Notes: generated by a model from the letters alone, not told the origin. A stretch of 64,000 nucleotides of DNA from Streptomyces sp. MNU76 (GCF_020982545.1 NZ_JAJKLK010000026.1:124001-188000), one strand, 5' to 3'; counted from the stretch's first letter, positions 52,131 to 62,083 are shown. Made by a program: numbers and translations.

Positions 52131-52178
52131 TATTTATATATACCGATGAGTTTGCAAGGGCATGAAAAAATTCATGCC
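52131..52178. promoter_or_regulatory. AT-rich island with 8-bp palindrome
   Basis: TATTTATATATACC (52131-52144) and GGCATGAA-AAAA-TTCATGCC (52159-52178) form a strikingly AT-rich patch in a very GC-rich genome, upstream of the helical protein on the minus strand. The palindrome could be an operator or a short terminator after the MurR/RpiR gene (stop at 52232). A TTGCAA hexamer lies between them. The remaining ~230 nt of the gap show no gene. Confidence 0.5.
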
Positions 52179-52231
52179 GGTAAAGCGGTGAATAATCCCC
52201 TGCTGTCCGGACCAGACCGGGGCGAACGGGA

Positions 52232-53155
52232 TCAGTCCCGCAGGAAGAACTGGTGCTGCTCCGAGACCTGCTCGTACGCCTCCAGGCGGGCCTGGGTGCG
52301 CTCCGGGTCGGCGTCGGTCATGGCCTGGAGCAGGGCGGAGGACATCATCACGGGCGCCGCGTAGGAGTCGAAGACCAGGCGTGAGCCGGTGCCCGTGGCG
52401 AAGACGGCGTCCGCCTCGTCCGCGAGCGGCCCGAGCGCCAGATCGGTCACCAGGGCCACCCTGAGGCCGGCGCCGTGGGCGACCCGCAGCGCGGTCAGGG
52501 TCTCCTGCGCGTGCCGGGGCATGGAGAACGCCAGGACCCAGGTGCCCCCCGCCTCGCGGGACTGCAGCAGCGCGTCGTACGCGACCGTGCCGCCCTTCGT
52601 CACCAGCCGGACGTCGGGGTGGATACGGCGGGCGGCGTACGCGAAGTACTCGGCGAGCGCGCCGGAGATCCTGAGGCCGAGGACGGTCAGCGGGGCCGAG
52701 CGGGACAGGGCACGGCCGATCTCGATCACCTGGTCGGGGTCGGCGAAGTCGCGCCGCAGGTTCTCCAGGTTCTCGATCTCGGCGTCCACGGCGGCCTGCA
52801 GTTCGTTGCTGCGGTCCGCCGCGGAGAGCGTCGGGGCACTGCCGAGGGTGGCGAGCGCGATGGCCTGGAGCCGCTCCCGCAGCGCGGGGTAGCCGCTGAA
52901 GCCGACGGCGGCCGCGAACCGGGTCACCGAGGGCTGGCTGACGCCGACCCGTTCCGCGAGATCGGTGATCGACAGAAACGCGGCCTCGGTGATGTGCTCG
53001 ATCAGGTACTGGGCGATCCGCCGCTGCCCCGGGGAGAGGCGGGGCCCGTCGAACAGCTCCCTGAGCCGGGACGTGGGCGACTGCTCGGTGTCCGCGGCCG
53101 TCCGCCCCGACGTGATCGCTGATGCCTGCGCACGTGCCTGCTGCGGCGATGGCAC
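52232..53155 (-). CDS. MurR/RpiR family transcriptional regulator
   Basis: 307 aa; the GTG at 53155 is chosen for its AAGGAGG site 8 nt upstream, in preference to an ATG 10 codons earlier. The RpiR-type helix-turn-helix (ITDLAERVGVSQPSVTRFAAA, about residues 65-85) is followed by a SIS phosphosugar-binding domain (APLTVLGLRISGALAEYFAY; SMPRHAQETLTAL). It should respond to a phosphosugar such as a MurNAc or glucosamine phosphate. No sugar gene lies next to it. Confidence 0.88.
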   Translation of the reverse strand: MPSPQQARAQASAITSGRTAADTEQSPTSRLRELFDGPRLSPGQRRIAQYLIEHITEAAFLSITDLAERVGVSQPSVTRFAAAVGFSGYPALRERLQAIALATLGSAPTLSAADRSNELQAAVDAEIENLENLRRDFADPDQVIEIGRALSRSAPLTVLGLRISGALAEYFAYAARRIHPDVRLVTKGGTVAYDALLQSREAGGTWVLAFSMPRHAQETLTALRVAHGAGLRVALVTDLALGPLADEADAVFATGTGSRLVFDSYAAPVMMSSALLQAMTDADPERTQARLEAYEQVSEQHQFFLRD

Positions 53156-53310
53156 CCGCGCGCCTCCTTCGTCTCCCACGAGCACTCAACATAGCCCACG
53201 GCCCGCGCGATGCCGGGCGGATCCCGCGACCTGCGAGAACCCCGTTTCGGGCACACCATGGGGGTACCCGGGGTACCCGCACCCTGTCGTCCACACGAGG
53301 GAGAAGGCTC

Positions 53311-53838
53311 GTGACCCTGCCCAGCCTGCCCGTGTCCCAGGTGGAGGTCGTGCTCTGCGACTGCTCCGCCCAGGACGCCGAACGCGTCTTCGCCTGTCTG
53401 CGCGCCCACTTCGAGTCCGACCGGCGCCCCGACGACCCTCCGCACGAGACCGGCACCGACCGGCCCACGATGTGGACCGGCATGTACGACACGGCCGCCG
53501 CCGTCACCACCGGCGCCGACCGGCACCCCGAGCCGCCGTCCGCGCCCGTCACGGTCGAGGTCCAGGGCAGCCCGCCGGCCGTACGGCTGCTGCGGTCCGC
53601 GCTGGAGGAGGAGTACGCCGTGCGTCAGGTCGGCGTCGAGGCCGGTGACCAGGAGGTCCAGCTCCAGCTGCGGGTCGAGGGCGGGAGGGGCGGGGCTGAT
53701 GACGACTCTGGGGGTGGGCAGCGGGCGCGCGGCACGGGGTTCGGTGACCGAGGGTGCGGCCCGCGCGGGACTGACGGCACGCGGTGTCATCTATCTGCTG
53801 GTCGGGGCGCTGGCCCTGCAGATCGCGTTGGGCGGTAG
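53311..53838 (+). CDS. small protein of unknown function (3' end probably frameshifted)
   Basis: GGGAGAAGG precedes the GTG at 53311. The first ~128 residues look coding: an alpha/beta pattern with VEVVLCDCSAQDAERVFACL and VTVEVQGSPPAVRLLRSALE and LEEEYAVRQVGVEAGDQEVQL. After RVEGGRGG the frame becomes Gly/Arg-rich and overlaps the next gene by 140 nt. With one more base in the G-rich run at 53681-53695 the gene would end in a TGA at 53697-53699, overlapping the ATG of the next gene. That shorter end, near 53699, is the one I believe. The function is unknown. Confidence 0.6.
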   Translation: MTLPSLPVSQVEVVLCDCSAQDAERVFACLRAHFESDRRPDDPPHETGTDRPTMWTGMYDTAAAVTTGADRHPEPPSAPVTVEVQGSPPAVRLLRSALEEEYAVRQVGVEAGDQEVQLQLRVEGGRGGADDDSGGGQRARGTGFGDRGCGPRGTDGTRCHLSAGRGAGPADRVGR

Positions 53839-54526
53839 TTCGGAACAGGCGGACCGGCAGGGCGCCCTGGAGGAGATCTCCGAGAAGCCGCTGGGTTCCG
53901 CGATGCTGTGGGCCCTGGGCATCGGGCTGGTGGGCATGGCGCTGTGGCGGCTGTCGGAGGCCGTGTTCGGGGCGGCCGGCCCCGACGGCCGCAAGTGGAC
54001 CAAGCGGCTCGCGTCCGCGGCGCGCTTCGTCTTCTACGCCTTCGTCGCCTACTCGGTGCTGACCTTCGCGGCGGGCGGTGGCAGCGGCGGAGGAGGCGGC
54101 GGTTCCAGCGACGAGCAGTCCCGGGACGTGACGGCCCGCGCGCTCGAACTCCCCGGCGGCCAGTGGCTCGTGGGCGCGGCGGGTCTCTGCGTGATCGCCG
54201 CGGGCGGCTGGATCGGAGTACGGGCCGCGATGCGCTCGTACCACAAGCACCTCCGGCTCGGAGAGATGTCACGGCGCACGCGCCGCCTTGTCGACGTCAC
54301 GGGTGTGGCCGGCGGGGTCGCCCGCGGCCTGGTCTTCGCCACGGCCGGTGTCTTCGCCGTGCGTGCCGCTGTCGAGTACGAACCCGACAAGGCCAAGGGG
54401 CTCGACGACACCCTGCGCTCCTTCGCCGACTCCCCCGCGGGCCCGGCGCTGCTGGCCTGTGTCGCGGTCGGGCTGGTCCTGTTCGGGCTGTTCTCGTTCG
54501 CCATGGCGCGCTGGCGCAAGGTGTGA
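53699..54526 (+). CDS. DUF1206 membrane protein
   Basis: 275 aa. Three internal copies of a two-helix DUF1206 unit are visible, each with a short basic loop and GLTARGVIYLLVGALALQI-type first helix (residues ~25, ~105 and ~190), giving six membrane helices. A Gly/Ser linker sits between the second and third units. The family is common in actinobacteria and of unknown function. Its start overlaps the end of the preceding gene if that gene is corrected, so the two are probably translationally coupled. Confidence 0.85.
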   Translation: MTTLGVGSGRAARGSVTEGAARAGLTARGVIYLLVGALALQIALGGSSEQADRQGALEEISEKPLGSAMLWALGIGLVGMALWRLSEAVFGAAGPDGRKWTKRLASAARFVFYAFVAYSVLTFAAGGGSGGGGGGSSDEQSRDVTARALELPGGQWLVGAAGLCVIAAGGWIGVRAAMRSYHKHLRLGEMSRRTRRLVDVTGVAGGVARGLVFATAGVFAVRAAVEYEPDKAKGLDDTLRSFADSPAGPALLACVAVGLVLFGLFSFAMARWRKV

Positions 54527-54593
54527 GGCACGTCAGGAGAGCGAGCCGGCCGGAGAGCGGGGCGTACCGTCTCCGGCCGGATGCCCGATTCGC

Positions 54594-55428
54594 TCACGGG
54601 AACAGTCGGTCGAGGAAGGCGTTCCCGTAGACCCGGTGCGGGTCGAGCCGGTCCAGGACCTCCCGCGCACCGGCCCAGCCCGGCCCCGCGCCGTCGTCGA
54701 AGGACGCCGGTACGACCGTGCCGAGCACCTCCTCGTCGCGCCAGGCGGCCTCGTCCGTGTAGCCCCAGCGAGGTCCGCAGGACGTAGGCGTCGCTGCCGG
54801 CGTCCCACACCACCGCCGTCAGCGACAGCACGAGATTGCTGAGCGAGCCGTACGTGTGACCGGACGGCCGTGTCTCCCCGGCCGCGGGTACGGCCGTGCC
54901 GTGCGCGTCGACCGCGAGGGCGCCGCCGAGGGAGAGGCCACCGGGCGCGGGGCAGGCGGTCACTCCGAGGCCGTGGCCCTCCAGGAAGGTCAGCAGCGCT
55001 TCCAGCGAGGCGCCGGAGCCCGCCCGGACGGCGGCCGGCTCGGTGGACTCCAGGGCCATGGCGGTGAGGTGCGTGGTCGTGTCGACGAGCAGCACCGGGG
55101 CGTCCGCGTCGGTGCCAGGGGTGATCGTCAGGGGCGACCAGCCGTGGGAGTGGCCGCGTGCGCGGACCGTCCAGCCCTGCCGCCGTGCCCAGTTGACGAC
55201 CGCCACCACCTGCTCCGCGTCGGCCGGCGCGCACGCCCACAGGCCGGACGCGGTGATCTCCCCGTCCCAGTTGCGGTACACCGACCTGTACAGCTCGACG
55301 TCCGCGGGGAAGCCGGGCAGTTCGGCCGCGGCGGCGGCAGGGTCCCGGCGGACGAGCTGCGGGGCGAGGGCGAGGGCGGCGGTGCCGAGGAGGAAACCCC
55401 GGCGGGAGGTTGCTGAGGAGTCGGTCAC
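54594..55428 (-). pseudogene. Tat-exported FAD-binding oxidase with a large internal deletion
   Basis: The N-terminus has a Tat signal (TSRRGFLLGTAALALAP) and about 190 residues of a VAO-type FAD domain (RARGHSHGWSPLTITPG; GGLSLGGALAVDAHGTAV). After SLSNLVLSLTAVVWDAGSDA the frame is lost. In another frame only the family C-terminus remains (WGYTDEAAWRDEEVLG and RVYGNAFLDRLFP). Intact relatives (cholesterol oxidase type) are about 550 aa, so roughly 250 residues have been deleted. The substrate-binding part is absent. Confidence 0.7.
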
Positions 55429-55575
55429 GGTGATCACGCTAGGCCGGACATGGGCACAAGTGACCGATCCGCCATCTGGATTCACTCGTGCGAGTGAAGC
55501 CCCGGAGGGGTGGGCCAGGGCGGCGAGGTCACGGCACCATTCAGGGAAGGGGACATCGACCGACCGGGAGGACCT

Positions 55576-56094
55576 GTGACCGAGGTACACGGCAGCCAGG
55601 GCCGAGGCCGCGACGAGACCGAGGACGAGCGGGCCGACCGCCGCTGGACCGACCTCATCCAGGAGGTACGGGTCGCCCAGACCGGCGTGCAGATCCTGTT
55701 CGGCTTCCTGCTCACCGTCGTCTTCACCTCGCGTTACGAGGACCTGCCGCAGACCGATAAGACCATCTACATCGTCACCGTCGTCCTCGGCGCCGCCACC
55801 ACCGGCGCCCTGGTCGGCCCCGTCTCCTTCCACCGGATGGTCGCCGGACGCCGTATCAAGCCCGCCGCCGTCGAGTGGGCGAGCAGACTGACCGTCGTCG
55901 GTCTGATCCTGCTCCTTGCCACGATGACGGCGGCGCTGCTGCTGGTCCTGCGCGTGGCCACCCACGACGAGTACGTGCCGTGGCTCGTCGGCTGCGTGGT
56001 CCTCTGGTACCTGCTGTGCTGGGTCGCCCTCCCGGCCTGGATCCGCCGCCGCTACTCCGGCGACGAGCCGGGGCGTCGTCACACCCGCGAGTGA
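55576..56094 (+). CDS. DUF6328 family membrane protein
   Basis: 172 aa; GGGAGGACC precedes the GTG at 55576. The signature RRWTDLIQEVRVAQTGVQIL leads to four hydrophobic segments (QILFGFLLTVVFT; TVVLGAATTGALVGP; LTVVGLILLLATMTAALLLV; WLVGCVVLWYLLCWVALPAW). The family is found in actinobacteria and has no known function. It is a single gene. Confidence 0.85.
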   Translation: MTEVHGSQGRGRDETEDERADRRWTDLIQEVRVAQTGVQILFGFLLTVVFTSRYEDLPQTDKTIYIVTVVLGAATTGALVGPVSFHRMVAGRRIKPAAVEWASRLTVVGLILLLATMTAALLLVLRVATHDEYVPWLVGCVVLWYLLCWVALPAWIRRRYSGDEPGRRHTRE

Positions 56095-56158
56095 CGTCCC
56101 CGGTGGCGTGATTGGCGGTGTTGCCCGTGGGCCGCGTGGTGCGCGAGCGTGCCATGTC

Positions 56159-59100
56159 ATGGACCGTGACCAGAGTCGCCCCACCCCACCCCTGACCCGC
56201 CGTCAGCTCCTCGCCGCCACCGGTGCCACGGGGCCGCCGCGGTCATCGGCGCCGTCGGTCCGGCCGCCCCCGCGGCCGCCCGGCCCCGTACCGCCGACGC
56301 GGCCCTCTCCCTCACCTTCACCCGGGCCACCAACGGCTCGGCGACCCTCGCACCCGCCGGCGACACACTGATCGCCGAGGCCCAGAGCGGCCTGTGGTCG
56401 CTTCCGCGCGGCGGCGGCCAAGCGGTCCCCCTCACCCCGGCCGGCCTCGAACCCAACCGGCCCACCCACTCCCCGGACGGCGCTCTCGTCGCGTTCTGCG
56501 CCTACCAGGGCGGCGGCTTCCACCTGTGGACCATGCGCCCCGACGGCTCCGACCTGAGGCAGCGCACCGACGGCCCCTGGGACGACCGGGCACCGGCCTG
56601 GTCGCCCGACGGCACCCGGCTCGCCTTCGGCTCCGAGCGCGGCGGCGACCCCGACGCCCCCTTGGGCGGAAGCCCCTACCGCATCCACGTCCTGCACCTC
56701 GGCACCGGCGCCGTCACCCCCGTCACCGGCCTGCCCGACCAGGACGGCCCCCTCCAGGACGGCCCGTGGGAGGACTTCGACCCCACCTGGTCACCGGACG
56801 GCACCCGGCTTCTGTTCGTGCGGGCCAAGGTCGTCACCACCGGCACCACCCCCACCGTCGAGTCCCGCACGATCGCCGCAGTGGCCGCCGACGGCAGCGG
56901 GGCGGTGACCGTCGAACACACCGAGACCGCCGCCGCGCAGGTCATGACCCCCGCTCTCGCCGCCGACGGCCGTCTCGCCCACCTGCGGACCACGGCCTCC
57001 CCGAACGGCTCCTGCACCCTCGTCGTCGACGGGCGAGCCGTCCCGGTCGACGGCGACCTCGCGCCCGTGCCGCCCCGCTGGACGGCCGACGGCCGACTGC
57101 TGGTCACGCTCGACGGCGCCTTCACCCTCGTACGCCCCGAGGAACCCGCGGAGCCGGAGGAGATCCCCTTCGAGGGCGTCCTCCCGGTGGACCGGCCGCG
57201 CTACCGCGTCAAGGAGTACGACCTCGGCCAGGAGCGGGTTCGCCCCGTGCGCGGCATCCACCTGCCCGCGCTGTCGCCGGACGGCCGCAGCATCGCCTTC
57301 GCCGCCCTCAACTCGCTCTGGTTGGCAGGCACTTCGGGCGGTCGCCGACCGAAGCGGTTGCGCGAGTCGCCGGCCACCCGCACCCTGCTCGCGCCCTCCT
57401 GGGCACCCGACGGACGCTCGCTCGTCTACGCCGACGACCGCGACGGACTGCTCGGTGTCTACCGACACGATCCGGCCACCGGCGAGGAGACCGCCCTCGC
57501 GACCGGCGGCCGGGTCATGCCCGCCCTCTCGCCCGACGGCGAGCGGCTCGCGTGCCTCGACATGGTCGGCCGGCTCGTCGTCCGGGACCTGGCGAGCGGT
57601 GCGGAACGCGTCCTCGTGGCACCGCTCGGCGGCGGCGGCATCCCCGGCAGACCGAGCTGGTCGCCCGACGGCCGCCACCTCGCACTGTGCGATCGCAACC
57701 GTCTGGGCGCCCGCTTCCGGGAGGGCTACAACCTGATCCGGGTCGTCGACGCCACGACCGGCGCCGACCGGCTGCACACGGTCGCGCCCCACACCTCCAT
57801 CGCCGACCGCTACGACTCCGGGCCCGTCTGGTCACCCGACGGGCGCTGGATGGCCGTGATCGTCGAGTCCGCGCTCTGCCTGCTGCCCGTCACCCCCGAC
57901 GGCACCCCGCGCGGCAGACTCCGCACCCTCACCACCGAACCCGCCGACCACCCCACCTGGTCCGGCGACTCCAAAACCCTGCTCTACCAGTCCGGCACCC
58001 GGCTCCGCCTGATCGACGTCTCCGGCGATCACGCCCGCACCGTCCGCGTGCCGCTCGACCACACCCGGCCCACCCCCGCCGACATCGTCGTCCACGCGGG
58101 GCAGATGTGGGACGGCACCGGCGAGACGGTCCGCGACGACGTCGACATCGTCGTACGCCGCGGCCGGATCACCGCCGTCGAAGCGCACCGGGGCAACCGC
58201 CGCGCCGCGCTCCGCCGGATCGACGCCTCCGCGCACACCGTGATCCCCGGCCTCTGGGACAGCCACACCCACCCCTGGCAGAGCACCTACGGCAGCCGCC
58301 AGGCCACCGGACAGCTCACCTACGGTGTCACCACCGCCGTCTCCCTGGGCGGCTTCGCCCACGAACAGGCACGCATCCGCGAGGAGGTGAACACCGGCCG
58401 GCTCGCCGGACCCCGGCTCCTCACCACCGGCGAACTCCTCGATGGCGCCCGGGTCGCCTACAGCATGGGCCGCGCCCACCGCACGAGGGCCGGACTGCAC
58501 CGCTCCCTCGAACGCGCCGAGGCCCTCGACTGGGACTTCGTCAAGACCTATGTGAGGGCGCCCGGTTGGGTGATGAGCGAGGCCGCGCGCTTCGCCCACG
58601 AACGCCTCGGCGTGCGCACCGGCGGCCATCTGCTCTCCCCGGGCGTCCAGCTCGGTCAGGACCTGACGACGCATCTCCAGGCCACCCAGCGCGCGGAGTT
58701 CGGCCACGCCATCACCACGACCGGGCGGGCCCACCAGGACGTGGTCGAGATCTACACCCGGCAGGGCGTGGACTTCTCCCTGATCGCCACCCCTTTCACG
58801 GCCTCACCCCTCATGGGCGCCGACCCGGCGCTGGCCGACGACCCCCGGGTCACGGTCGTCATGCCGCCGTGGGACGCCGCCGTCGTCCGGCAGGGCGCGG
58901 GGCCCCGCCCACCCGCCCAACTCGCCGCCCTGCGCACCGAGACCGACATCTACCGGCGGATCCTCGTGGCGGGCGGCGTCGTCGCGCTCGGTACGGACCA
59001 GCCGCTCGGCCCCGTCGGCCTCTTCCTCCACCTCGCCCTGCGCGCCCTGCACGCCGGAGGCCTCGGCCCCGCCGAGACCCTGCGCACCGCGACCGTTCTT

Positions 59101-59376
59101 CCGGCCCGGCTCTTCGGTCTCGACGACGACCTCGGCACGGTCGAGACGGGCAAGCTCGCCGACCTGACGATCGTCGACGGCGACCCCTTCACGGACTTCG
59201 CCGACCTCGTCCGCACGGTGACGGTGCTGCGGGGCGGAACGCCGTACACCACCGAGGAGTTGGTGGCCGCCTACCGGCCCTCCGCCCGACGGGTGAAGGC
59301 CGCCGGGACGGAGGAGGACTGGCTGGAGGTCGGCCGGCTGATGCGCCGCGACGGCTGCTGTCACGACGGCCACTGA
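56159..59376 (+). CDS. Tat-exported TolB-type beta-propeller/amidohydrolase fusion (early frameshift)
   Basis: About 1072 aa after correction. The ATG at 56159 starts a Tat signal (LTRRQLLAATGATG). One missing G in the run 56230-56233 joins it to the long frame seen from 56533. Residues ~60-560 are TolB/PD40 propeller blades, each with a WSPDGTRLAF-type motif. The C-terminal ~420 residues are an amidohydrolase: DSHTHPWQ (HxH), the lysine in FVKTYVR, GHLLSPG, EFGHAI and GTDQP with the catalytic Asp. It is probably an exported metal-dependent hydrolase of an amide or cyclic imide. Only the first 25 residues are affected by the frameshift. Confidence 0.8.
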
Positions 59377-59398
59377 ACGTCCCGACGACCGCCCGGGA

Positions 59399-60622
59399 TC
59401 AGTGATCGGTTCCCTTGCCGATGAAGAGCTCCGCGAAGGTGGACGCGGCGGCGGGGGAGCCGAGCACCCGGCGGAGCCTCGCGGTGGCGGCGCCGGCCCG
59501 GAAGGGGTCGCCGGACGACGGCCCGTGCAGCAGCTCCGCCAGCCACTGCGAGAACTCCTGGTAGTGCCAGACCCGGCGCAGACAGGCGTCCGAATAGCCG
59601 CGCAGCCCACGGTCGTCGCCCGTGCGGAGGCGGGCGCTCAGGGCGTCCGCCAGCAGCAGGGCGTCGTACAGGGCCAGGTTCATGCCCTTCGCGGCGATGG
59701 GTGCGACGAGGTGCGCTGCGTCACCGGCGAGGTACAGCCGGCCGTACGCCATCGGCTCGGTGACGTAGTTGTGCATGTCGAGCACCCGCTTCTCGACCAG
59801 CGGGCCCTCGGTGAGCGGCCGGGCGCCGGGCGCCGCGAGGCGGGCGTGCAGCTCCGACCAGACCCGGTCGTCCGGCCAGTTCGCCGGGTCGTCGCCGGCC
59901 GGGACCTCCAGGTAGTAGCGGGTGACCTCGGGGCCGCGCGCCATGTGCCCGGCGAAGCCCCGGGGATGCACACCGAGGACGACGCAGTCGGACGACGGGG
60001 GTGCCTCCGCGAGCAGCGCCAGCCAGCCGACCCCGTGGTCGTGCCGGGCGACCGTGGCGTGCTCGGCCGGCAGGGCGGTCCGCGTGACACCGCGGGCGCC
60101 GTCACAGCCGACGACGAACTCGCAGGCGAGGACGTGCCGTTCACCGGTCGCCGGGTCCAGGTACGACACGGACGGGCGCTCGCCGTCGATGTCGTGCAGC
60201 GCGACCTCGCGCACGCCGAACCGGATGTCACCGCCCCGGACGTCCGCGTACTCCCTGACCAGATCCGTCACGAGCAGCGGCTGCGGGTAGACGTAGTGGT
60301 GATGACCGGTGATCTCCGTGTACGGGAAGCGCTGCCGCCCGCCCGCGAAACGGAACTCGAACTCCGTGTGCACCGGGGCCCGTTCCAGGAGCCGTCCGGC
60401 CAGTCCGCGCCGCTCCAGCGCGCGCACCGCCCACTCCTCCAGGAACCCGGCCCGAGGCCGCCCCTCGATGTACTCGCGGCTCTCGGTCTCCAGCACCACG
60501 CAGTCCACGGAGGCGGCGCGCAGGATGTTGCCGACGGTGAGCCCGGCCGGTCCGGCGCCGACGATGACGACGGGGGTGCGCTCGGGCGAGTCCGGACCCG
60601 GGAGGGGAGTGGGGGTGGTCAC
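59399..60622 (-). CDS. 4-hydroxybenzoate 3-monooxygenase-like FAD enzyme
   Basis: 407 aa from the GTG at 60622. PHBH-type motifs are VIVGAGPAGLTVGNIL (FAD), the family loop YIEGRPRAGFLEEWA, VVGCDGARGVTR (DG) and LYLAGDAAHLVAPIAAKGMNLAL (GD). The sequence is closest to PobA, which hydroxylates 4-hydroxybenzoate with NADPH. A CATAAT -10-like element ends 6 nt before the GTG, so the message is likely leaderless. No PobR regulator or protocatechuate genes are adjacent, so the pathway is not proven. PobA itself is only one of the possible substrates. Confidence 0.8.
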   Translation of the reverse strand: MTTPTPLPGPDSPERTPVVIVGAGPAGLTVGNILRAASVDCVVLETESREYIEGRPRAGFLEEWAVRALERRGLAGRLLERAPVHTEFEFRFAGGRQRFPYTEITGHHHYVYPQPLLVTDLVREYADVRGGDIRFGVREVALHDIDGERPSVSYLDPATGERHVLACEFVVGCDGARGVTRTALPAEHATVARHDHGVGWLALLAEAPPSSDCVVLGVHPRGFAGHMARGPEVTRYYLEVPAGDDPANWPDDRVWSELHARLAAPGARPLTEGPLVEKRVLDMHNYVTEPMAYGRLYLAGDAAHLVAPIAAKGMNLALYDALLLADALSARLRTGDDRGLRGYSDACLRRVWHYQEFSQWLAELLHGPSSGDPFRAGAATARLRRVLGSPAAASTFAELFIGKGTDH

Positions 60623-60705
60623 CCGTGCATTATGCCGGGTGACCGGAGACCGGGGGCTGTCCTCAAGTGAGACGCGGGGCAAGGGAGTTGGGGGCGGGCT
60701 CCCCC

Positions 60706-61704
60706 TCACCTCAGTTCGAACCGGCGGGCCCACTCCGCGACGTCGGCCGTCGTCGCGTTCCCACCGCAGACCACGAGACCCAGCCGGGCGCCGTCGCCGA
60801 CACGTTCGAGGACCTGCCGGGCGGCGGGCAGCAGACAGCCGGCGGCCGGCTCCGTCCACACCTTGCCGTGTTCGGCGAAGTCCAGGACCCCTTGCACCGC
60901 CTCGGCGTCGGAGACCACGAGGACGTCCTCGACGAGGGCGGTCACATGGTCGTAGGTGAGCCGGGAGACGGACGGGGCGCTGAGCGTGGTGACGACCGAG
61001 GAGAGAGGGACGGTCACGGGCCCGCCCGCCGCGATCGCGTCGGCCATCGCCGTGGCCCCGACGGTTTCCACGCCCCAGACGCGGACGCCCGGCAGCAGTG
61101 CCCTGAAGGCGGCGGAGACACCGGCGACGAGACCGCCGCCACCGATGCTGACGAGCACGTCCGTGGGCGCGCCGGTGTCCCCGGTGGCCGCCGTCGCCCC
61201 GGAGTTCCCGAGGTCCTCGGCGAACTCCAGGCCCACGGTGCCCTGCCCGGCGATCACCAACGGGTCGTCGAACGGGTGGACGAGGGTGAGGCCCTCCGAC
61301 CGGAGCCGCTCGGTGAGCGCGAACGCCTCCGCCATCCCGTCGGTGAGTCGCAGCGAGGCGCCGGCGGCCTCGACGAGGTCGGCGGCCCGCCGGGGCGCGG
61401 ACCGGGACATCACCACGGTCGCCTTGATGTGCAGGGCGGCGGCCATGTGCGCCAGCGCGATGCCGTGGTTGCCACCGCTGACCGCCACGACCCCGGCGGC
61501 CCGCTCCGCCTCCGAGAGCGTCAGCAGCTTCGCCGTCGCGCCGCGCGCCTTGAACGAGCCGGTGCGCTGCAGCAGTTCCAGCTTCGTGGTCACCGGGGCG
61601 CCGAGGAGCGCGGACAGCCCCGGGCTCGGCACGGTGGGCGTCCGCACGACGTGGGCGGCGATGCGTTGGGCGGCGTCCTGGATCTCGCCGATCCCGATCA
61701 ACAC
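60706..61704 (-). CDS. threonine/serine dehydratase-like PLP enzyme
   Basis: 332 aa, GTG at 61704 with GGAG upstream. The fold-type II PLP lysine is in GSFKARGATAK (about residue 52), the phosphate loop in SIGGGGLVAG (about 175), and SGGNHGIALAHMAA is the family glycine-rich loop. There is no regulatory ACT domain, so it matches the short catabolic threonine dehydratase or serine racemase type. It lies 83 nt from the PobA-like gene on the same strand. Confidence 0.87.
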   Translation of the reverse strand: MLIGIGEIQDAAQRIAAHVVRTPTVPSPGLSALLGAPVTTKLELLQRTGSFKARGATAKLLTLSEAERAAGVVAVSGGNHGIALAHMAAALHIKATVVMSRSAPRRAADLVEAAGASLRLTDGMAEAFALTERLRSEGLTLVHPFDDPLVIAGQGTVGLEFAEDLGNSGATAATGDTGAPTDVLVSIGGGGLVAGVSAAFRALLPGVRVWGVETVGATAMADAIAAGGPVTVPLSSVVTTLSAPSVSRLTYDHVTALVEDVLVVSDAEAVQGVLDFAEHGKVWTEPAAGCLLPAARQVLERVGDGARLGLVVCGGNATTADVAEWARRFELR

Positions 61705-61780
61705 GATGTCACTCCGTTCGGTGGGGCTGGTGTTCGTGGGGTGCGGGAGGGTGCGGGTGCGTCGTCGGGTGCGGGTGAGT

Positions 61781-61900
61781 GGGCTTCGCGCAGTTCCCCG
61801 CGCCCCTGAAAAGCAGGGGCTGCGCCCCGTGCTTTTCAGGGGCGCCGGGCCGTTGCTTATAGGGGCGAGGGGAACTGCGCGAGAAGCCCCACCGCGCCCG
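61781..61900. repeat. full-length nested intergenic palindrome
   Basis: An outer inverted pair (GGGCTTCGCGCAGTTCCCC with GGGGAACTGCGCGAGAAGCC) encloses a 15-bp inner stem (CGCCCCTGAAAAGCA with TGCTTTTCAGGGGCG) whose loop is itself GGGGCTGCGCCCC. This is the most complete copy of the family found at 964, 26945 and 50566. No gene is visible in the 214-nt gap it occupies. Confidence 0.8.
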
Positions 61901-61918
61901 CAGTCGACAACGCACCCC

Positions 61919-62083
61919 TCACCCGGATCCCCGAGCTCCCCCGCTCAGTTCACCGTAGCGCCGACGTCCAGTCCCGCGGGACGCGCCCCGCAGGTGGAAC
62001 CACCAGCCGCCGGCCTCCTCGCACTCCACGCACCCGTCGCCGCTCGGCGGAACGGCGGGGTCGATTCCGGCGGGCAGGGTCAT
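61919..62083 (-). pseudogene. truncated UBP-type zinc-finger gene
   Basis: From an ATG at 62083 (GAGGAG upstream, ATGA overlap with the kinase stop) the frame gives MTLPAGIDPAVPPSG, then GCVECEEAGGWWFHLR, the start of a UBP zinc finger with its first Cys pair. The remaining Cys/His ligands are missing; after HLR the sequence is unrelated and stops at 61919. The intact gene should be about twice as long. Confidence 0.6.

Noticed and set aside
59399..60622. PobA-like hydroxylase as part of the p-aminobenzoate operon
   Set aside because: It lies 37 kb away on the other strand; an aromatic substrate is plausible but there is no evidence for shared pathway.
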